A stretch of 64,000 nucleotides of DNA from the NCBI RefSeq assembly GCF_003390915.1, contig NZ_QMEM01000010.1:1-64000 (forward strand), read 5' to 3'. A model generated the notes under the pieces. The model ran no database searches and was not told where the DNA came from. It was given only the letters and a program-made list of their open reading frames with translations. Each line of letters opens with the position of its first letter. Positions within the stretch are counted from its first letter, which is position 1. Positions 17,279 to 26,964 of this stretch are shown piece after piece. The position numbers were made by a program, and so were the translations under genes. The DNA is from Lewinella sp. IMCC34183. Its GTDB lineage: Bacteria; Bacteroidota; Bacteroidia; Chitinophagales; Saprospiraceae.

Positions 17279-18523
17279 GTGAAAGACAACCCCAACTCCA
17301 CCCCCGGCCTCAACCGCCGTCAGTTCGTCAAGACCGGTAGCGGCCTGCTGGCCATGTCTTCCTTTCCCGTAGTGCCGGACCTGCCGGCCCGACCGGCCGC
17401 GCCCCCCGTTGCCGGGCCGATCGTCGAGGGCTTCCCGCCGGCCCAGCTGGTCGGGCGCCCCGCCCCCGAAGGCCTCAAACCGGGACTTCCGACCGCGGAG
17501 CGTGTCGGCTTCGCCATCGTCGGGCTGGGCAGCTACGCGACGGGCTACATCATGCCCAACCTCGCCAACACCAAAAATGCCAAACTAACGGCTCTCGTCT
17601 CCGGCAACCAGGAGAAGCGCGACACCCTGGCCGCGGCCTACGGCATCGGTAACGATCACCTGTACGACTACGACACCTTCGACACCATCGCCGACGACGA
17701 GGCGGTGGACGTCGTGTACATCATCACGCCTAACGTGTTCCACCGCGCCCTCGTCGAGCGCGCCTTCGCGGCCGGCAAGCACGTACTCTGCGAAAAGCCC
17801 ATGGCCATCACGGAAGCGGACTGCCAAGCCATGATCGACGCCGGCAACCGGGCCGGCAGGAAACTGATGATCGGCTACCGGGCCCAGTTCGATCCCTATA
17901 ACGTCAAGGCGATCGAACTAATCCGCGACGGCCGCATCGGCGAGCCCTCCACGGTAGTGGCGGACCACGGCCACCTGCTCCCACTGGACGTGCCCAAGAA
18001 CCAGTGGCGCGCGAAGCAGGAAGTCGCCGGCGGCGGTAGCCTCTACGATATCGGCATCTACAACGTCAACGGCGCGCGCTATCTGCTCGGCGAGGAGCCC
18101 ACCGCCGTGCGGGCCAAGTACCACCGGGGGTCCGGCAATCCCGAAGTGACCGTGGAGGAGGAGATCGAATGGCAGATGTACTTCCCCTCGGGCGTGATCG
18201 CCAACTGCTCGTCGAGCTACCTGACCACCAACAATAAGCGCATCCACGTACAGGGCGACAAGGGCGAGCTCACCCTCGACCCCGCCACCAATTACTACCT
18301 GCGCGCGCTGCACGTCACCGACCGCAGCCAGGAACATCACCGCCTGGAAGAGATCCAGATTCCGGAGTCCAACCAGTTCGTCCCCATGCTCGAGGAGATG
18401 GCGGCCTGCGTGCGCGAAGACCGGGAACCCAAGACCCCCGGCGCCGAGGGCCTGCGGGACGTGAAGATCATGGAGGCCATCTACCGGGCCGCCGAATCCG
18501 GCGAGGAGGTGAGTATTGGATAG
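17279..18523 (+). CDS. Gfo/Idh/MocA-family oxidoreductase with Tat signal
   Basis: 414 residues, GTG start at 17279. The N-terminus has a twin-arginine signal (NRRQFVKTG, then a hydrophobic run), so the folded enzyme is exported with its cofactor. The NAD(P)-binding fold begins near residue 75 (FAIVGLGSYATGYI), and the family EKP motif is in VLCEKPMA, whose lysine is the usual active-site residue. The second half is the C-terminal alpha/beta substrate domain (GGGSLYDIGIYNVNGARYLLG). The family includes glucose-fructose oxidoreductase, which is also Tat-exported, and sugar dehydrogenases; the substrate here is unknown. The GTG rests on the signal sequence; no in-frame ATG is closer. Confidence 0.9.
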   Translation: MKDNPNSTPGLNRRQFVKTGSGLLAMSSFPVVPDLPARPAAPPVAGPIVEGFPPAQLVGRPAPEGLKPGLPTAERVGFAIVGLGSYATGYIMPNLANTKNAKLTALVSGNQEKRDTLAAAYGIGNDHLYDYDTFDTIADDEAVDVVYIITPNVFHRALVERAFAAGKHVLCEKPMAITEADCQAMIDAGNRAGRKLMIGYRAQFDPYNVKAIELIRDGRIGEPSTVVADHGHLLPLDVPKNQWRAKQEVAGGGSLYDIGIYNVNGARYLLGEEPTAVRAKYHRGSGNPEVTVEEEIEWQMYFPSGVIANCSSSYLTTNNKRIHVQGDKGELTLDPATNYYLRALHVTDRSQEHHRLEEIQIPESNQFVPMLEEMAACVREDREPKTPGAEGLRDVKIMEAIYRAAESGEEVSIG

Positions 18524-18528
18524 CCCCC

Positions 18529-18981
18529 TTACTTGCTCAGGGAGAGCATCGTGACCCCGGCGATCATCAGGATCGCCCCGCCGATCCGCCAGCCGCTGGC
18601 GTTTACCTGCTCCATGCCCATGACGCCGAAGTGGTCCATGAGCACGGAAGTGACAATCGAGAGGGTGACGGTGACGCAGACGAATACGGCCGCGCCGAGT
18701 TGTCCGCTGAATGCCAGCATCGCGTAGACGTATACCCCGCCCAGCAGTCCGCCTATCCATCCCCACCAGGGCATCTGGGCCAGGCTCGCCGACGGCCACT
18801 TCGTCTGCCCCGTCAGTAGCGCGAGTGACACGGCGGCCACGAGCCCCGTCCCGAACAGTACGGAGGCGGCGAGGAACGTCTGTTCGCGCATCGTCCGGTG
18901 CAGTTCCGCGTTACTGCCCGTCTGTACGGCATTGAGTACGCCGGCGGCCGCGACGATGAGCCACATTCCTATCTTTTCCAT
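18529..18981 (-). CDS. YdcZ-family (DUF606) membrane transporter
   Basis: 150 residues with five hydrophobic segments, the size and layout of the YdcZ family, half-size members of the drug/metabolite transporter superfamily. The N-terminal segment (IVAAAGVLNAVQTGSNAEL) and the PWWGWIGGLLGGVYVYA segment are characteristic. Substrate unknown. The gene is convergent with the Tat oxidoreductase, ending 5 bp away. Confidence 0.85.
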   Translation of the reverse strand: MEKIGMWLIVAAAGVLNAVQTGSNAELHRTMREQTFLAASVLFGTGLVAAVSLALLTGQTKWPSASLAQMPWWGWIGGLLGGVYVYAMLAFSGQLGAAVFVCVTVTLSIVTSVLMDHFGVMGMEQVNASGWRIGGAILMIAGVTMLSLSK

Positions 18982-19151
18982 CCTTCGGTAATTGGGGTAG
19001 TAAAATGAAACAAACCGCGCGGCGGGGAACCGGTTCGTCGGCCACCGCCCTTCCGCCCACCAAGCGGGCGGGGCCGCAGGTGCGAAGGCGCGGGAGCAAC
19101 CGGCGCAAGCTTAGGTTCCGATCCGTACTTTACTGCGGTAACCCGCCTGCC

Positions 19152-20468
19152 ATGTACCGTCTCCCATTGTTTGTGGTCCTACTGCTGCTGTGCGACTCCG
19201 CCGGTGCGCAGTCCGTACACGGGCGCGCCACGGACTACGATACCATCAGTTTCGCGGCCTTCCCACCGGGCTTCCCCCGCTTCGAGACCGCATTCTCGGA
19301 TTCCATCGCCGCGCGGGTGGCGGCGGGGGAGCTGCGCGAGAGCCTGGCCTACCACCACTACCTCATGATCGGCCGGTACGGCCTGGTCAACGCCGCGGCG
19401 GAACTCCCGCTGGAGTACGGGCTCGCCACCGCGGATACCGGGGCCGTCCGCGCGCTCGCCGACTACCGCCTCGTCGATGCGGAAGCCTACATCGCCGAAG
19501 CGGCCCGGGACAAAAACCTGCTCATCATCACCGAGGCCCACACCAAGCCGCAACACCGGGTCTTCACGCGCTGCCTGCTCGACGAACTGTACGTGGCCGG
19601 CTACCGCCACCTCGGCCTGGAGAACGTACTCCCCGCGCATGCCGGAACCCGGAGTGAGCCCTTCGATACCCTGCTGCAGGCACGGGGCTACCCGGTGCAG
19701 TCCGCGGCATCGGGTATTTACCCCAGCGAACCGGAGTACGCCAACCTGTTACGGCACGCGCTCGATCTCGGCTTCCAGCTCTTCGCCTACGAGCGCAACG
19801 GCAGTTCGGACAGCGAGCGGGACCTGCAACAGGCCGAGCACATCGTAGCCTACCAGCAAGCGCACCCGGGGGAGAAGATCGTGTGCCACGGCGGCTGGTC
19901 GCACGCCGTGGAGACCCGCACGGAAAAGTGGCCCGGCTCGGGCAGTTACTGGCTGGCCTACCACTACCGCACCCTTACCGGCGACGATCCGCTGACCGTC
20001 TACCAGGATGCCATGAACGAGAAAGTGGCCGCCGAGCAGTCTTCCGGGCCCTACTATATGGCCCTGCTGGAACGCCTCCGCCCCGGCGATACGCCAAAGG
20101 TGCTCGTGGACTCCAGCGGGCATTCCTGGAAGGGTCCGGGCGGGAGCCTCCCCTTCGACATCGTTACCGTCGAGCCCCCGCTGAACAGCCGGACCGGACG
20201 CGGCGGCTGGCAGGACTGGAGCTGCGACGGCCGCGCCTACATAGACCTCGACCTCGGTACCCTGCTCGCGGAGCAGCAACCCGCCCCCGCCTACCCCGTG
20301 ATCGTCGAGCTGCGGGGCCGGTCCGAAAGCCAAATTGCCACGCCGATCTATGCCGCGGAGATCGAGCGGGCGGGCACGGCCCCCACTATCCGCCTCTGGA
20401 ACGAGCCCTACCGTATGGTGGTCAAGGACCGATTCGGCGACCGGACGGAGCGCCCCGTCAACGAATAA
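19152..20468 (+). CDS. Secreted ChaN/TIKI-like protein (putative)
   Basis: 438 residues from the ATG at 19152, which begins a signal peptide (LFVVLLLLCDSAGAQS); the frame is open upstream but that part is Arg-rich and not signal-like. The region LLIITEAHTKPQHRVFTRCLL followed by GYRHLGLENV resembles the EAH and GLE motifs of the ChaN/TraB/erythromycin-esterase clan, where His and Glu residues form the active or metal-binding site. A later HGGWSHAVE gives another candidate His pair. Members include heme-binding lipoproteins and TIKI metalloproteases; the assignment here is by pattern and is tentative. The last ~120 residues look like a separate beta-rich domain. Confidence 0.65.
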   Translation: MYRLPLFVVLLLLCDSAGAQSVHGRATDYDTISFAAFPPGFPRFETAFSDSIAARVAAGELRESLAYHHYLMIGRYGLVNAAAELPLEYGLATADTGAVRALADYRLVDAEAYIAEAARDKNLLIITEAHTKPQHRVFTRCLLDELYVAGYRHLGLENVLPAHAGTRSEPFDTLLQARGYPVQSAASGIYPSEPEYANLLRHALDLGFQLFAYERNGSSDSERDLQQAEHIVAYQQAHPGEKIVCHGGWSHAVETRTEKWPGSGSYWLAYHYRTLTGDDPLTVYQDAMNEKVAAEQSSGPYYMALLERLRPGDTPKVLVDSSGHSWKGPGGSLPFDIVTVEPPLNSRTGRGGWQDWSCDGRAYIDLDLGTLLAEQQPAPAYPVIVELRGRSESQIATPIYAAEIERAGTAPTIRLWNEPYRMVVKDRFGDRTERPVNE

Positions 20469-20523
20469 GTACCGGCGGAAGGGCTACGTAACCCGCTGCT
20501 TCTCACCAAACCAGACCATACAC

Positions 20524-21093
20524 ATGGGCAAGTTCTTTCCCTCCCTTCAACTCCGGCACCGGGAATTCATAAAAGACCAGCATCTGTTCTTCGTGGCATC
20601 GGCGCCACTCAGCGGCGACGGCCACGTCAACCTCTCACCCAAGGGGCTGGACGCCTTCCGCGTACTCGACGACAATCGCGTCGGCTACATGGACCTCATC
20701 AGCAGTGGCAACGAAACCTCGGCCCACCTACTTGAGAATGGGCGGATCACCTTCATGTTCTGCTCCTTCGACAAGGTACCCAACATCCTGCGCCTGTACG
20801 GAAGGGGTACCACCGTACTGCCCGGGTCGGAGCAGTGGGCCGAGTACGCCGGCCACTTTTCCATCCTGCCCTCCACGCGGCAGCTCATCCTGGCCGAGAT
20901 CGACCTGGTACAGACCTCCTGCGGCTACGGGGTACCACTGTACGCCTACGAGGGTGACCGCGACATCCATTTTCAGTGGGCCGAGCGGCTCGGGCTCCAG
21001 GGACTGGACCGGTACATCGACGAGAAGAACCTGACCAGTCTGGATGACCTGCCGACAAGTATCGGGGTGGAGAGAAGTAGCTCTGACACATAG
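20524..21093 (+). CDS. Pyridoxamine 5'-phosphate oxidase-family FMN-binding protein
   Basis: 189 residues from the ATG at 20524. The sequence HREFIKDQHLFFVASAPLSGDGHVNLSPKG is typical of the split-barrel flavin-binding family, with the NLSPKG and FMFCSFD strands at the flavin site. A frame continuing upstream to 20335 overlaps the previous gene and is not coding. Members of this branch are small flavoenzymes of unclear substrate, not true PdxH (which is longer and has a different C-terminus). Follows the ChaN-like gene by 55 bp in the same orientation. Confidence 0.85.
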   Translation: MGKFFPSLQLRHREFIKDQHLFFVASAPLSGDGHVNLSPKGLDAFRVLDDNRVGYMDLISSGNETSAHLLENGRITFMFCSFDKVPNILRLYGRGTTVLPGSEQWAEYAGHFSILPSTRQLILAEIDLVQTSCGYGVPLYAYEGDRDIHFQWAERLGLQGLDRYIDEKNLTSLDDLPTSIGVERSSSDT

Positions 21094-21303
21094 CACCGGC
21101 GCACACGCGACCGGCCGGCCGGGAGAGAAGCAGGTTGCCGGTCGGGGGAGACATCCATCGGACAAGCAAACGTTAAGGTGGCACCTACCGGCATACCGCA
21201 GGCAGCAGACGGGTCGTTACCCCAGCAGCTGCGTGCGGGTGTTGCACCGGGCCCCGCCCGACCCGTGCGCAGCTTCCCCAATTCGACCTTCGCAAACACG
21301 AAC

Positions 21304-22302
21304 ATGAACACCACCCATTTTCCCCTGCTGCTCGCGGCCCTCTGCTGCTGTTTCGCCTGTCAGAAAGAATCGATCGACGCCAACTGCGATCAGCCCATCG
21401 GCTCGGAGTACCTGACCTACCGCTACTACAACGACGGCACCCCCACCCTTACCCCCGACCCGATCGACGTGCGGGGAAACATCACCTTCGACCCCGCCTC
21501 GGCGCGGCGGGTCGCTAACGGCGTGGAAATCACCATTCCCGGCGTACGTATCCGAACGAGTGATAGCAATTACGCGATCACCCGGCTCAAGATCGACGAG
21601 AAACAGCGGGGCGACAACTGCTTCACGTTTCAGAGTGAATTCACCAACGACCAGTCGAGCTTCCAGACCGACATCGCCTCCGTGCTGGTACTCGACATGA
21701 GTACCTCCCTGCAGGGTAACATCAATGAGCTGAAGACCTACGCCAAGGACTACGCCGGTACCGTAGTGAACAGCTCCCCGAACGCTACGGTAGCGGTGGT
21801 CTTCTTTTCCGACCGGGACGCCATCGAGTCCACCCGGTTCTACACCTCGGCCGACATCGACGAGTTGAACGCCCGCATCGACGGCTTTACCAATTACCAG
21901 GAACGTACCGCCCTGTACCAGGCCGTACAGGAGGGCCTGCAGCTACTGGAAGAGCTCGACTTTACGGGTGAAAAATCCATCGTCGCCTTCACCGACGGCG
22001 GGGACAACGACAGCAACAATCCCAGCCAGCTGGTCCGTCAGATTACCGACAGCCCGGTGGAAAAATTCGCGATCGGGTTGCGGGGCGCCGACTTCCAGCA
22101 GACGGGTCTCCGCGCCATCGTGGGGGAACCCAGCAACCTGGTGGTTGCCGACGACGTAGCGGCGCTGGAGGACATCTTCCGGATCGTGGGCCGGGGCGTG
22201 GTATCGGTGTACGAGATCCGCTACACCCGCTCCGACCAGCTCCTGACCGCCGACGAAGCGGTAGAGATCCGCATCAGCGCGGAAACGGATCGGATCCGTT
22301 AG
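21304..22302 (+). CDS. von Willebrand factor A domain lipoprotein
   Basis: 332 residues from the ATG at 21304. The signal sequence ends in FACQ with Cys20 as the likely lipidation site. From about residue 120 there is a VWA domain. Its metal-ion-dependent adhesion site DxSxS is present as LDMSTS, the conserved Thr lies in NYQERTALY, and the strand TDGGDND supplies the second Asp. VWA lipoproteins bind protein or matrix ligands through Mg2+; a surface adhesion or complex-assembly role is likely. The N-terminal 100 residues have two Cys (DANCDQ, DNCFTF) and look beta-rich. Confidence 0.85.
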   Translation: MNTTHFPLLLAALCCCFACQKESIDANCDQPIGSEYLTYRYYNDGTPTLTPDPIDVRGNITFDPASARRVANGVEITIPGVRIRTSDSNYAITRLKIDEKQRGDNCFTFQSEFTNDQSSFQTDIASVLVLDMSTSLQGNINELKTYAKDYAGTVVNSSPNATVAVVFFSDRDAIESTRFYTSADIDELNARIDGFTNYQERTALYQAVQEGLQLLEELDFTGEKSIVAFTDGGDNDSNNPSQLVRQITDSPVEKFAIGLRGADFQQTGLRAIVGEPSNLVVADDVAALEDIFRIVGRGVVSVYEIRYTRSDQLLTADEAVEIRISAETDRIR

Positions 22303-22438
22303 GGAAGCCCATCCGCCCGTTCCTTCCCGGATTGCCCCGCACCTGCGGCCCCGCCCCCAGATATCTGTACCGCTTACACAATTTTCGGGTCCGCCCGCGC
22401 TTTATATATACCGTTCCGCGGCCTAATGACCGGGAATC
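22303..22438. promoter_or_regulatory. Leader region of the regulator/kinase pair
   Basis: 136 bp between the VWA gene and the NtrC-type gene. It holds an AT-rich run (TTTATATATACC near 22400-22411) that could be the core promoter. No GG-N10-GC sigma-54 site is evident, so the pair is not obviously sigma-54 dependent itself. Confidence 0.3.
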
Positions 22439-23809
22439 GTGTACGATTTGGACCCCTTCACTATATACATCGTCGAGGACGACCCCTTCTACGGGCGGCT
22501 GCTCCAGCACCACCTGGGGATGAATCCGGACCATACCGTAGAACTCTTCACCACCGGCCGCGACTGCCTGGAACAGCTCTACCGAAAACCCGACGTGGTC
22601 TGCGTCGACTACGGGTTGCCGGACATGACCGGGGCCGCCCTGCTGGAACGGATCCACGCCGCCAACGCCGCCGTGCCGGTGGTGGTGATTAGTGGACAGG
22701 AAGATATTGCCACCGCCGTCGCCCTGCTCAAACAGGGGGCCCGCGACTACATCGTCAAGGACGACAACACCCGGGAACTGCTGTGGCGGTCGGTCCTCAA
22801 GATCCAGGAAAACCGCAATCTCCAGCAGGAGGTGGAAATCCTGAAGGTACAGTTGGAGGAGAAGCATTCCTTCGACGGCATCATCGGTCGCAGCCGCGTG
22901 ATGCAGGGCGTATACGGACTGCTCGAGAAGGCCGTAAAGTCTAACATCAACGTAAGTATCACCGGAGAGACCGGTACTGGCAAGGAGGTTATAGCCCGGG
23001 CCATCCACTTCAACAGCGAGCGAAGCAAGCGGCCCTTCGTGGCCGTCAACGCGGCGGCGATTCCGGAAACCCTGTTGGAGAGTGAGCTCTTCGGCCACGA
23101 GAAGGGCGCCTTCACGGGGGCCGTGGGCCGCAAGATCGGTCAGTTCGAGGCCGCCGGCGAGGGCACCCTCTTCCTGGACGAGATCGCCGAGATGGACCTC
23201 ACCCTGCAGAGCAAGATCCTGCGTGCCATCCAGGAGCGGGAATTCACCCGCGTGGGGGGCACCGAGGCCGTATCCTTCCGGGCGCGCCTGCTGACGGCCA
23301 CCCACCGCGACCTGGAAGAACAGGTTCGGGAAGGAAGCTTCCGCGAAGATCTCTTCTATCGCCTCATGGGCTTGCCCATTGCCCTGCCGCCCCTGCGGGA
23401 ACGCGGCGAGGACATCATTATCCTGGCCGACTTCTTCCTCCAGCAGTACGCGAAGGACAACCGTACCGCACCCTGCAAACTGAATAAGTGCGCGAAGGAC
23501 AAGCTGCTTCGCTACCCCTTTCCCGGCAACGTACGGGAGCTAAAGGCCGTGATCGACCTGGCCTGCGTCATGGCCGACGGTGCGCGGATCCGGGCGGAGG
23601 ACATCCGCTTCTCGGGCCTGCGCAGCAACTCGGCGCTGCCCGTGGCCCACGGGGAAAAGACCCTGCGGGAGTACAACCAGGAAATCCTGCAGTACTACCT
23701 CGGGAAATACGACAACAACGTAGTGACCGTGGCCCGCAAGCTGGGTATAGGCAAATCCACGATATACAATATGCTAAAGAACGGTGAGCTAAACGCCGCC
23801 GCGTCCTAA
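22439..23809 (+). CDS. NtrC-type sigma-54-dependent response regulator
   Basis: 456 residues, GTG start at 22439. Residues 8-120 are a receiver domain: acidic pocket VEDD (12-15), phospho-acceptor Asp57 in VCVDYGLPD, and the conserved Lys in YIVKDD. Residues of about 140-370 are an AAA+ domain with Walker A GETGTGKE, the sigma-54 contact loop GAFTGA (223-228) and Walker [10 protein letters not shown]. The end is a Fis-type helix-turn-helix ([19 protein letters not shown]). It should activate sigma-54 promoters upon phosphorylation. The hybrid kinase gene starts 21 bp downstream, so it is the likely phosphodonor. Targets cannot be read from the window. Confidence 0.93.
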   Translation: MYDLDPFTIYIVEDDPFYGRLLQHHLGMNPDHTVELFTTGRDCLEQLYRKPDVVCVDYGLPDMTGAALLERIHAANAAVPVVVISGQEDIATAVALLKQGARDYIVKDDNTRELLWRSVLKIQENRNLQQEVEILKVQLEEKHSFDGIIGRSRVMQGVYGLLEKAVKSNINVSITGETGTGKEVIARAIHFNSERSKRPFVAVNAAAIPETLLESELFGHEKGAFTGAVGRKIGQFEAAGEGTLFLDEIAEMDLTLQSKILRAIQEREFTRVGGTEAVSFRARLLTATHRDLEEQVREGSFREDLFYRLMGLPIALPPLRERGEDIIILADFFLQQYAKDNRTAPCKLNKCAKDKLLRYPFPGNVRELKAVIDLACVMADGARIRAEDIRFSGLRSNSALPVAHGEKTLREYNQEILQYYLGKYDNNVVTVARKLGIGKSTIYNMLKNGELNAAAS

Positions 23810-23830
23810 CGTTCAAACGATGCCTCCCCC

Positions 23831-26683
23831 ATGGTTTCCGCACGCCTCGCCAAGCAAATCCAAGACCACCTGCCGGCCGACGTAGCCAGGGACCCCCGGT
23901 GGCAACCCTTCCTGGCCTCGGTTGCCGAAACGTACCAAGCCTACGAGGCGACCGGACGCGAGCGGGCAGAAAGCCTTCAGGACTGTGAGGACCGTTTCGC
24001 GCTCCTGAGTGAGGAAGAACTTCGGCGCAACGGAAACTTTCTCCGCACGGCAATGTCCAACATGAACTCCGGTATCGCCATCGAGGACGATAACCGTAAG
24101 GTGCTGTTCGTCAACCACCGCTTCTGCAACCTGATGAAGATGGACGTGTCGCCCGAATCGGTTATTGGTGCCGACGCGAACGACTACGCCAACCTCAAGC
24201 AGGAATTATTCGCGGACCCGGAATCCTATCTCCGCGTGATGCACGAGGTGCTCGAACGCCGCGTCCCCGTAAACAAGCAGCGCCTGGAAATGGCCGACGG
24301 CACCCTGCTGGACTGGAGTTACCTGCCCATAGAGATCGGGGGGCGCAGCAAGGGGCATTTCTGGGAGTTCGAGGACGTAACCCAGCAGGTACGCGACCAG
24401 AAGCGCCTGGCGGAGGGGCTGGAGCGCAGCCGGCTGATCATGCGCGCCTCCCTGGATGCGGTGATCGTCGCCGATCACGAGCGCCACATCGAGTATTGGA
24501 ATCCCCGGGCCGAGGAACTTTTTGGCTGGACGGTCGAGGAGGCGACGGGCAAACGCATGAACGAATTGCTGCATCCCTCCCACGTGAGCGATATACTGAG
24601 GCAGCAGGAGATCGAATATCCCACGGATGACCTGAGCCCGATCCTCAACCAAGTGCTGGAGCTCACCGCCGTAACTAAGCAGGGGCGCGAGTTTCCCGTA
24701 GAGATGATCGTAGTTCCCTACCAGCATTCCGGTAAGACCTACTACTGCAAGTTCGTCAAGGACATCTCGTTCCGCCGGGAAGCCGACAAGCGACTGATGG
24801 CGCAGGAAACGAAATACCGCAGCATCATTGCCAATATGAACCTGGGCCTGGTGGAAGTAGACCTCAATCGTATAGTGGTCTCCGCCAACCAGGGTTTTTA
24901 CCGCATGTCCGGATATACAGCGGAAGAGGTGATCGGAGATACGGTCGACAAGTTCATGCCCACGCAGCAAGAGTTGAACCTGATCAACGCCAAACTGGAC
25001 TCGCGGCTGTCGGGCACCTCGGACTACTACGAAATTCCGGTGCTCAACAAATCCGGCGAACGCCGTTGGTGGCTCGTGTCCGCCACGCCCGTCACCAACG
25101 ATACCGGGGAGGTCACCGGCTCCATCGGTATTCAGCTGGATATTACCGATCAGAAGCGCCTCGAGCACGACCTGGCCATCGCGAAGACCAACGCCGAGCA
25201 GGCCTCGATCGCCAAGGAGGCCTTCCTGGCCAATATGAGCCACGAGATCCGGACCCCCCTGAACGCCATTATCGGTATGATCCGGGAACTGGGCCGGGAA
25301 CAGCTCACCGAAACACAGCAATCGTACCTGAGCCACACCGACACCGCCGCCCGCCACTTGCTTTCTATCGTCAACAGTATCCTGGACCTGTCTAAAATCG
25401 AGGCGGGTGAACTCGAACTCGATACCCATGACTTCAGCCTGGAGGCCCTGGTGGACAACATCGAGAGTATCCTGTGCGGGAAAGCCTCAGCCAAGCGCCT
25501 CGAAATGCACTGCTCGATCGACCCCAAGATATGGCCTGCCTATTACGGCGACAGTGCCCGCCTCCGCCAGGTACTCCTGAACCTCCTCGATAACGCGGTG
25601 AAGTTCACCTCCCGGGGATCGGTACGCCTGTACCTGAAGGTGATGGATGAAACCGAAACCCGGCAGTCGCTCCGCATCAGTATCGTCGATACCGGTATCG
25701 GAATGGCCCCGGAGTACCTGGACCAGATCTTCACCAAGTTCAGTCAGGCCGAGCGCTCGATCTCCCGCCGCTTCGGCGGTACGGGCCTGGGAATGCCGAT
25801 TACGCAGGAGATCCTCCGACTGATGGGGGGCACCATCTCGGTCACCAGTAAAAAGAAGCACGGTACCCAATTCGTCATCGACCTCGACCTGGCGAAGGGC
25901 GACGTAGAGCGCATCCTGACACCCGCGCCCACCAACGATCATCAGTTATCCGGCGCCCGCCTGCTCCTCGTGGAAGACAACGCGATGAATCGCTTCATCG
26001 CCCGCAAGACCCTTGCCCACTTCGGCTGTACGGTCGACGAAGCCGAAAACGGCCGTGTAGCCCTGGAACGCCTCCGGGAAGGAACGTACGACCTGGTCCT
26101 GATGGATATTCAGATGCCCGTACTCGACGGCATCGAGACCACGAAGATCATCCGCAACGAACTCAACCTGCGGGTACCGATCGTGGCCCTTACCGCCAAC
26201 GCATTCAAGCAGGACATCGATGGGTACCTGGACAGCGGCATGAATGATTACGTTACCAAGCCCTTCGAGGAAACCCGGCTTTTCGAAGCGATCGCCAGGC
26301 TACTCCCCGGCTTTTCTCCCGCGGTGGCCACCGCTACGGTCGACGACGGCTACGACCTGTCTTCCCTGCGCGAGCTCAGCCGCGGAGACCAGTCCTTCGT
26401 GACGGCTATGATCGAACTGTTCGTCGAGCATACCCCCGTCACCCTGTGCGAGCTCGCTGCGGCACTGACCGCACGCGATTATCCCACCCTCGCCCGGGCC
26501 GCCCACCGGATCAAACCGAGCATTGAGAATATGGGCATTCACCAGATAGCCGGCTTGGCCAAGGAAATAGAGCTTGCCGCCAAAACACAGCCCGTTGACC
26601 ACGGGGGGCTGGCCGAACGGGTGGAACGGCTGACCACCACCCTGGAGCGGGTGATCGAACGGCTGCGGGTAGAGCACGCCTGA
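23831..26683 (+). CDS. Hybrid sensor histidine kinase (PAS x3, HisKA, HATPase, REC, Hpt)
   Basis: 950 residues, no membrane segment, so cytoplasmic. Order: a helical N-terminus; three PAS-like domains (from about 70, 200 and 330: NMNSGIAIEDDNRKVLFVN, SLDAVIVADHERHIEYWN, NMNLGLVEVDLNRIVVSAN); dimerisation domain with the phospho-accepting His471 in MSHEIRTPLNA; ATPase domain (LLNLLDNAVKF, then DTGIGM and GGTGLGM); receiver with Asp759 (LMDIQMPVLDG); C-terminal Hpt with His892 (AAHRIKPSIENMG). The complete chain supports internal His-Asp-His transfer and then to the NtrC-type regulator encoded just upstream. The stimulus is unknown; the PAS domains suggest a small ligand or redox signal. Confidence 0.94.
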   Translation: MVSARLAKQIQDHLPADVARDPRWQPFLASVAETYQAYEATGRERAESLQDCEDRFALLSEEELRRNGNFLRTAMSNMNSGIAIEDDNRKVLFVNHRFCNLMKMDVSPESVIGADANDYANLKQELFADPESYLRVMHEVLERRVPVNKQRLEMADGTLLDWSYLPIEIGGRSKGHFWEFEDVTQQVRDQKRLAEGLERSRLIMRASLDAVIVADHERHIEYWNPRAEELFGWTVEEATGKRMNELLHPSHVSDILRQQEIEYPTDDLSPILNQVLELTAVTKQGREFPVEMIVVPYQHSGKTYYCKFVKDISFRREADKRLMAQETKYRSIIANMNLGLVEVDLNRIVVSANQGFYRMSGYTAEEVIGDTVDKFMPTQQELNLINAKLDSRLSGTSDYYEIPVLNKSGERRWWLVSATPVTNDTGEVTGSIGIQLDITDQKRLEHDLAIAKTNAEQASIAKEAFLANMSHEIRTPLNAIIGMIRELGREQLTETQQSYLSHTDTAARHLLSIVNSILDLSKIEAGELELDTHDFSLEALVDNIESILCGKASAKRLEMHCSIDPKIWPAYYGDSARLRQVLLNLLDNAVKFTSRGSVRLYLKVMDETETRQSLRISIVDTGIGMAPEYLDQIFTKFSQAERSISRRFGGTGLGMPITQEILRLMGGTISVTSKKKHGTQFVIDLDLAKGDVERILTPAPTNDHQLSGARLLLVEDNAMNRFIARKTLAHFGCTVDEAENGRVALERLREGTYDLVLMDIQMPVLDGIETTKIIRNELNLRVPIVALTANAFKQDIDGYLDSGMNDYVTKPFEETRLFEAIARLLPGFSPAVATATVDDGYDLSSLRELSRGDQSFVTAMIELFVEHTPVTLCELAAALTARDYPTLARAAHRIKPSIENMGIHQIAGLAKEIELAAKTQPVDHGGLAERVERLTTTLERVIERLRVEHA

Positions 26684-26890
26684 GCCGCCGCCCGTCCCGG
26701 CTCACCTGCCGGATCTCCGGTTTGGCGCGCTAGACGCCGAAGTTCATCTATTGCAGCTTGCCGGTCCGATCGGGAAATATAGCCTGACGCCGTAACCTCC
26801 CCCATCAACGACGGGCACTCTCCGAACGACTACCCGGCCCGGTAATTGAGCGGCTACGGGCAGGGCGCAGCTGGGGCGACGACCCAAAAA
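26684..26890. other. Intergenic region with no recognisable gene
   Basis: About 200 bp past the kinase stop, GC-rich on the left and AT-richer toward the terminator at 26891. I see no gene, no strong hairpin for the kinase transcript and no repeat family. Confidence 0.4.
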
Positions 26891-26925
26891 TAAAGAGGCC
26901 ATCACACGTGGTGATGGCCCCCTTT
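26891..26925 (-). terminator. Rho-independent terminator of T9SS cargo gene, copy 1
   Basis: Perfect 9-bp stem GGCCATCAC (26897-26905) with GTGATGGCC (26911-26919), 5-nt loop. On the minus strand it is followed by a T-rich run (CTTTATTTTT). It lies about 40 bp past the stop of the 26965-27966 gene. Confidence 0.8.
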
Positions 26926-26964
26926 AGAAAACGATACTGTGCTATGTTAGTCAAATAGTCTTGT

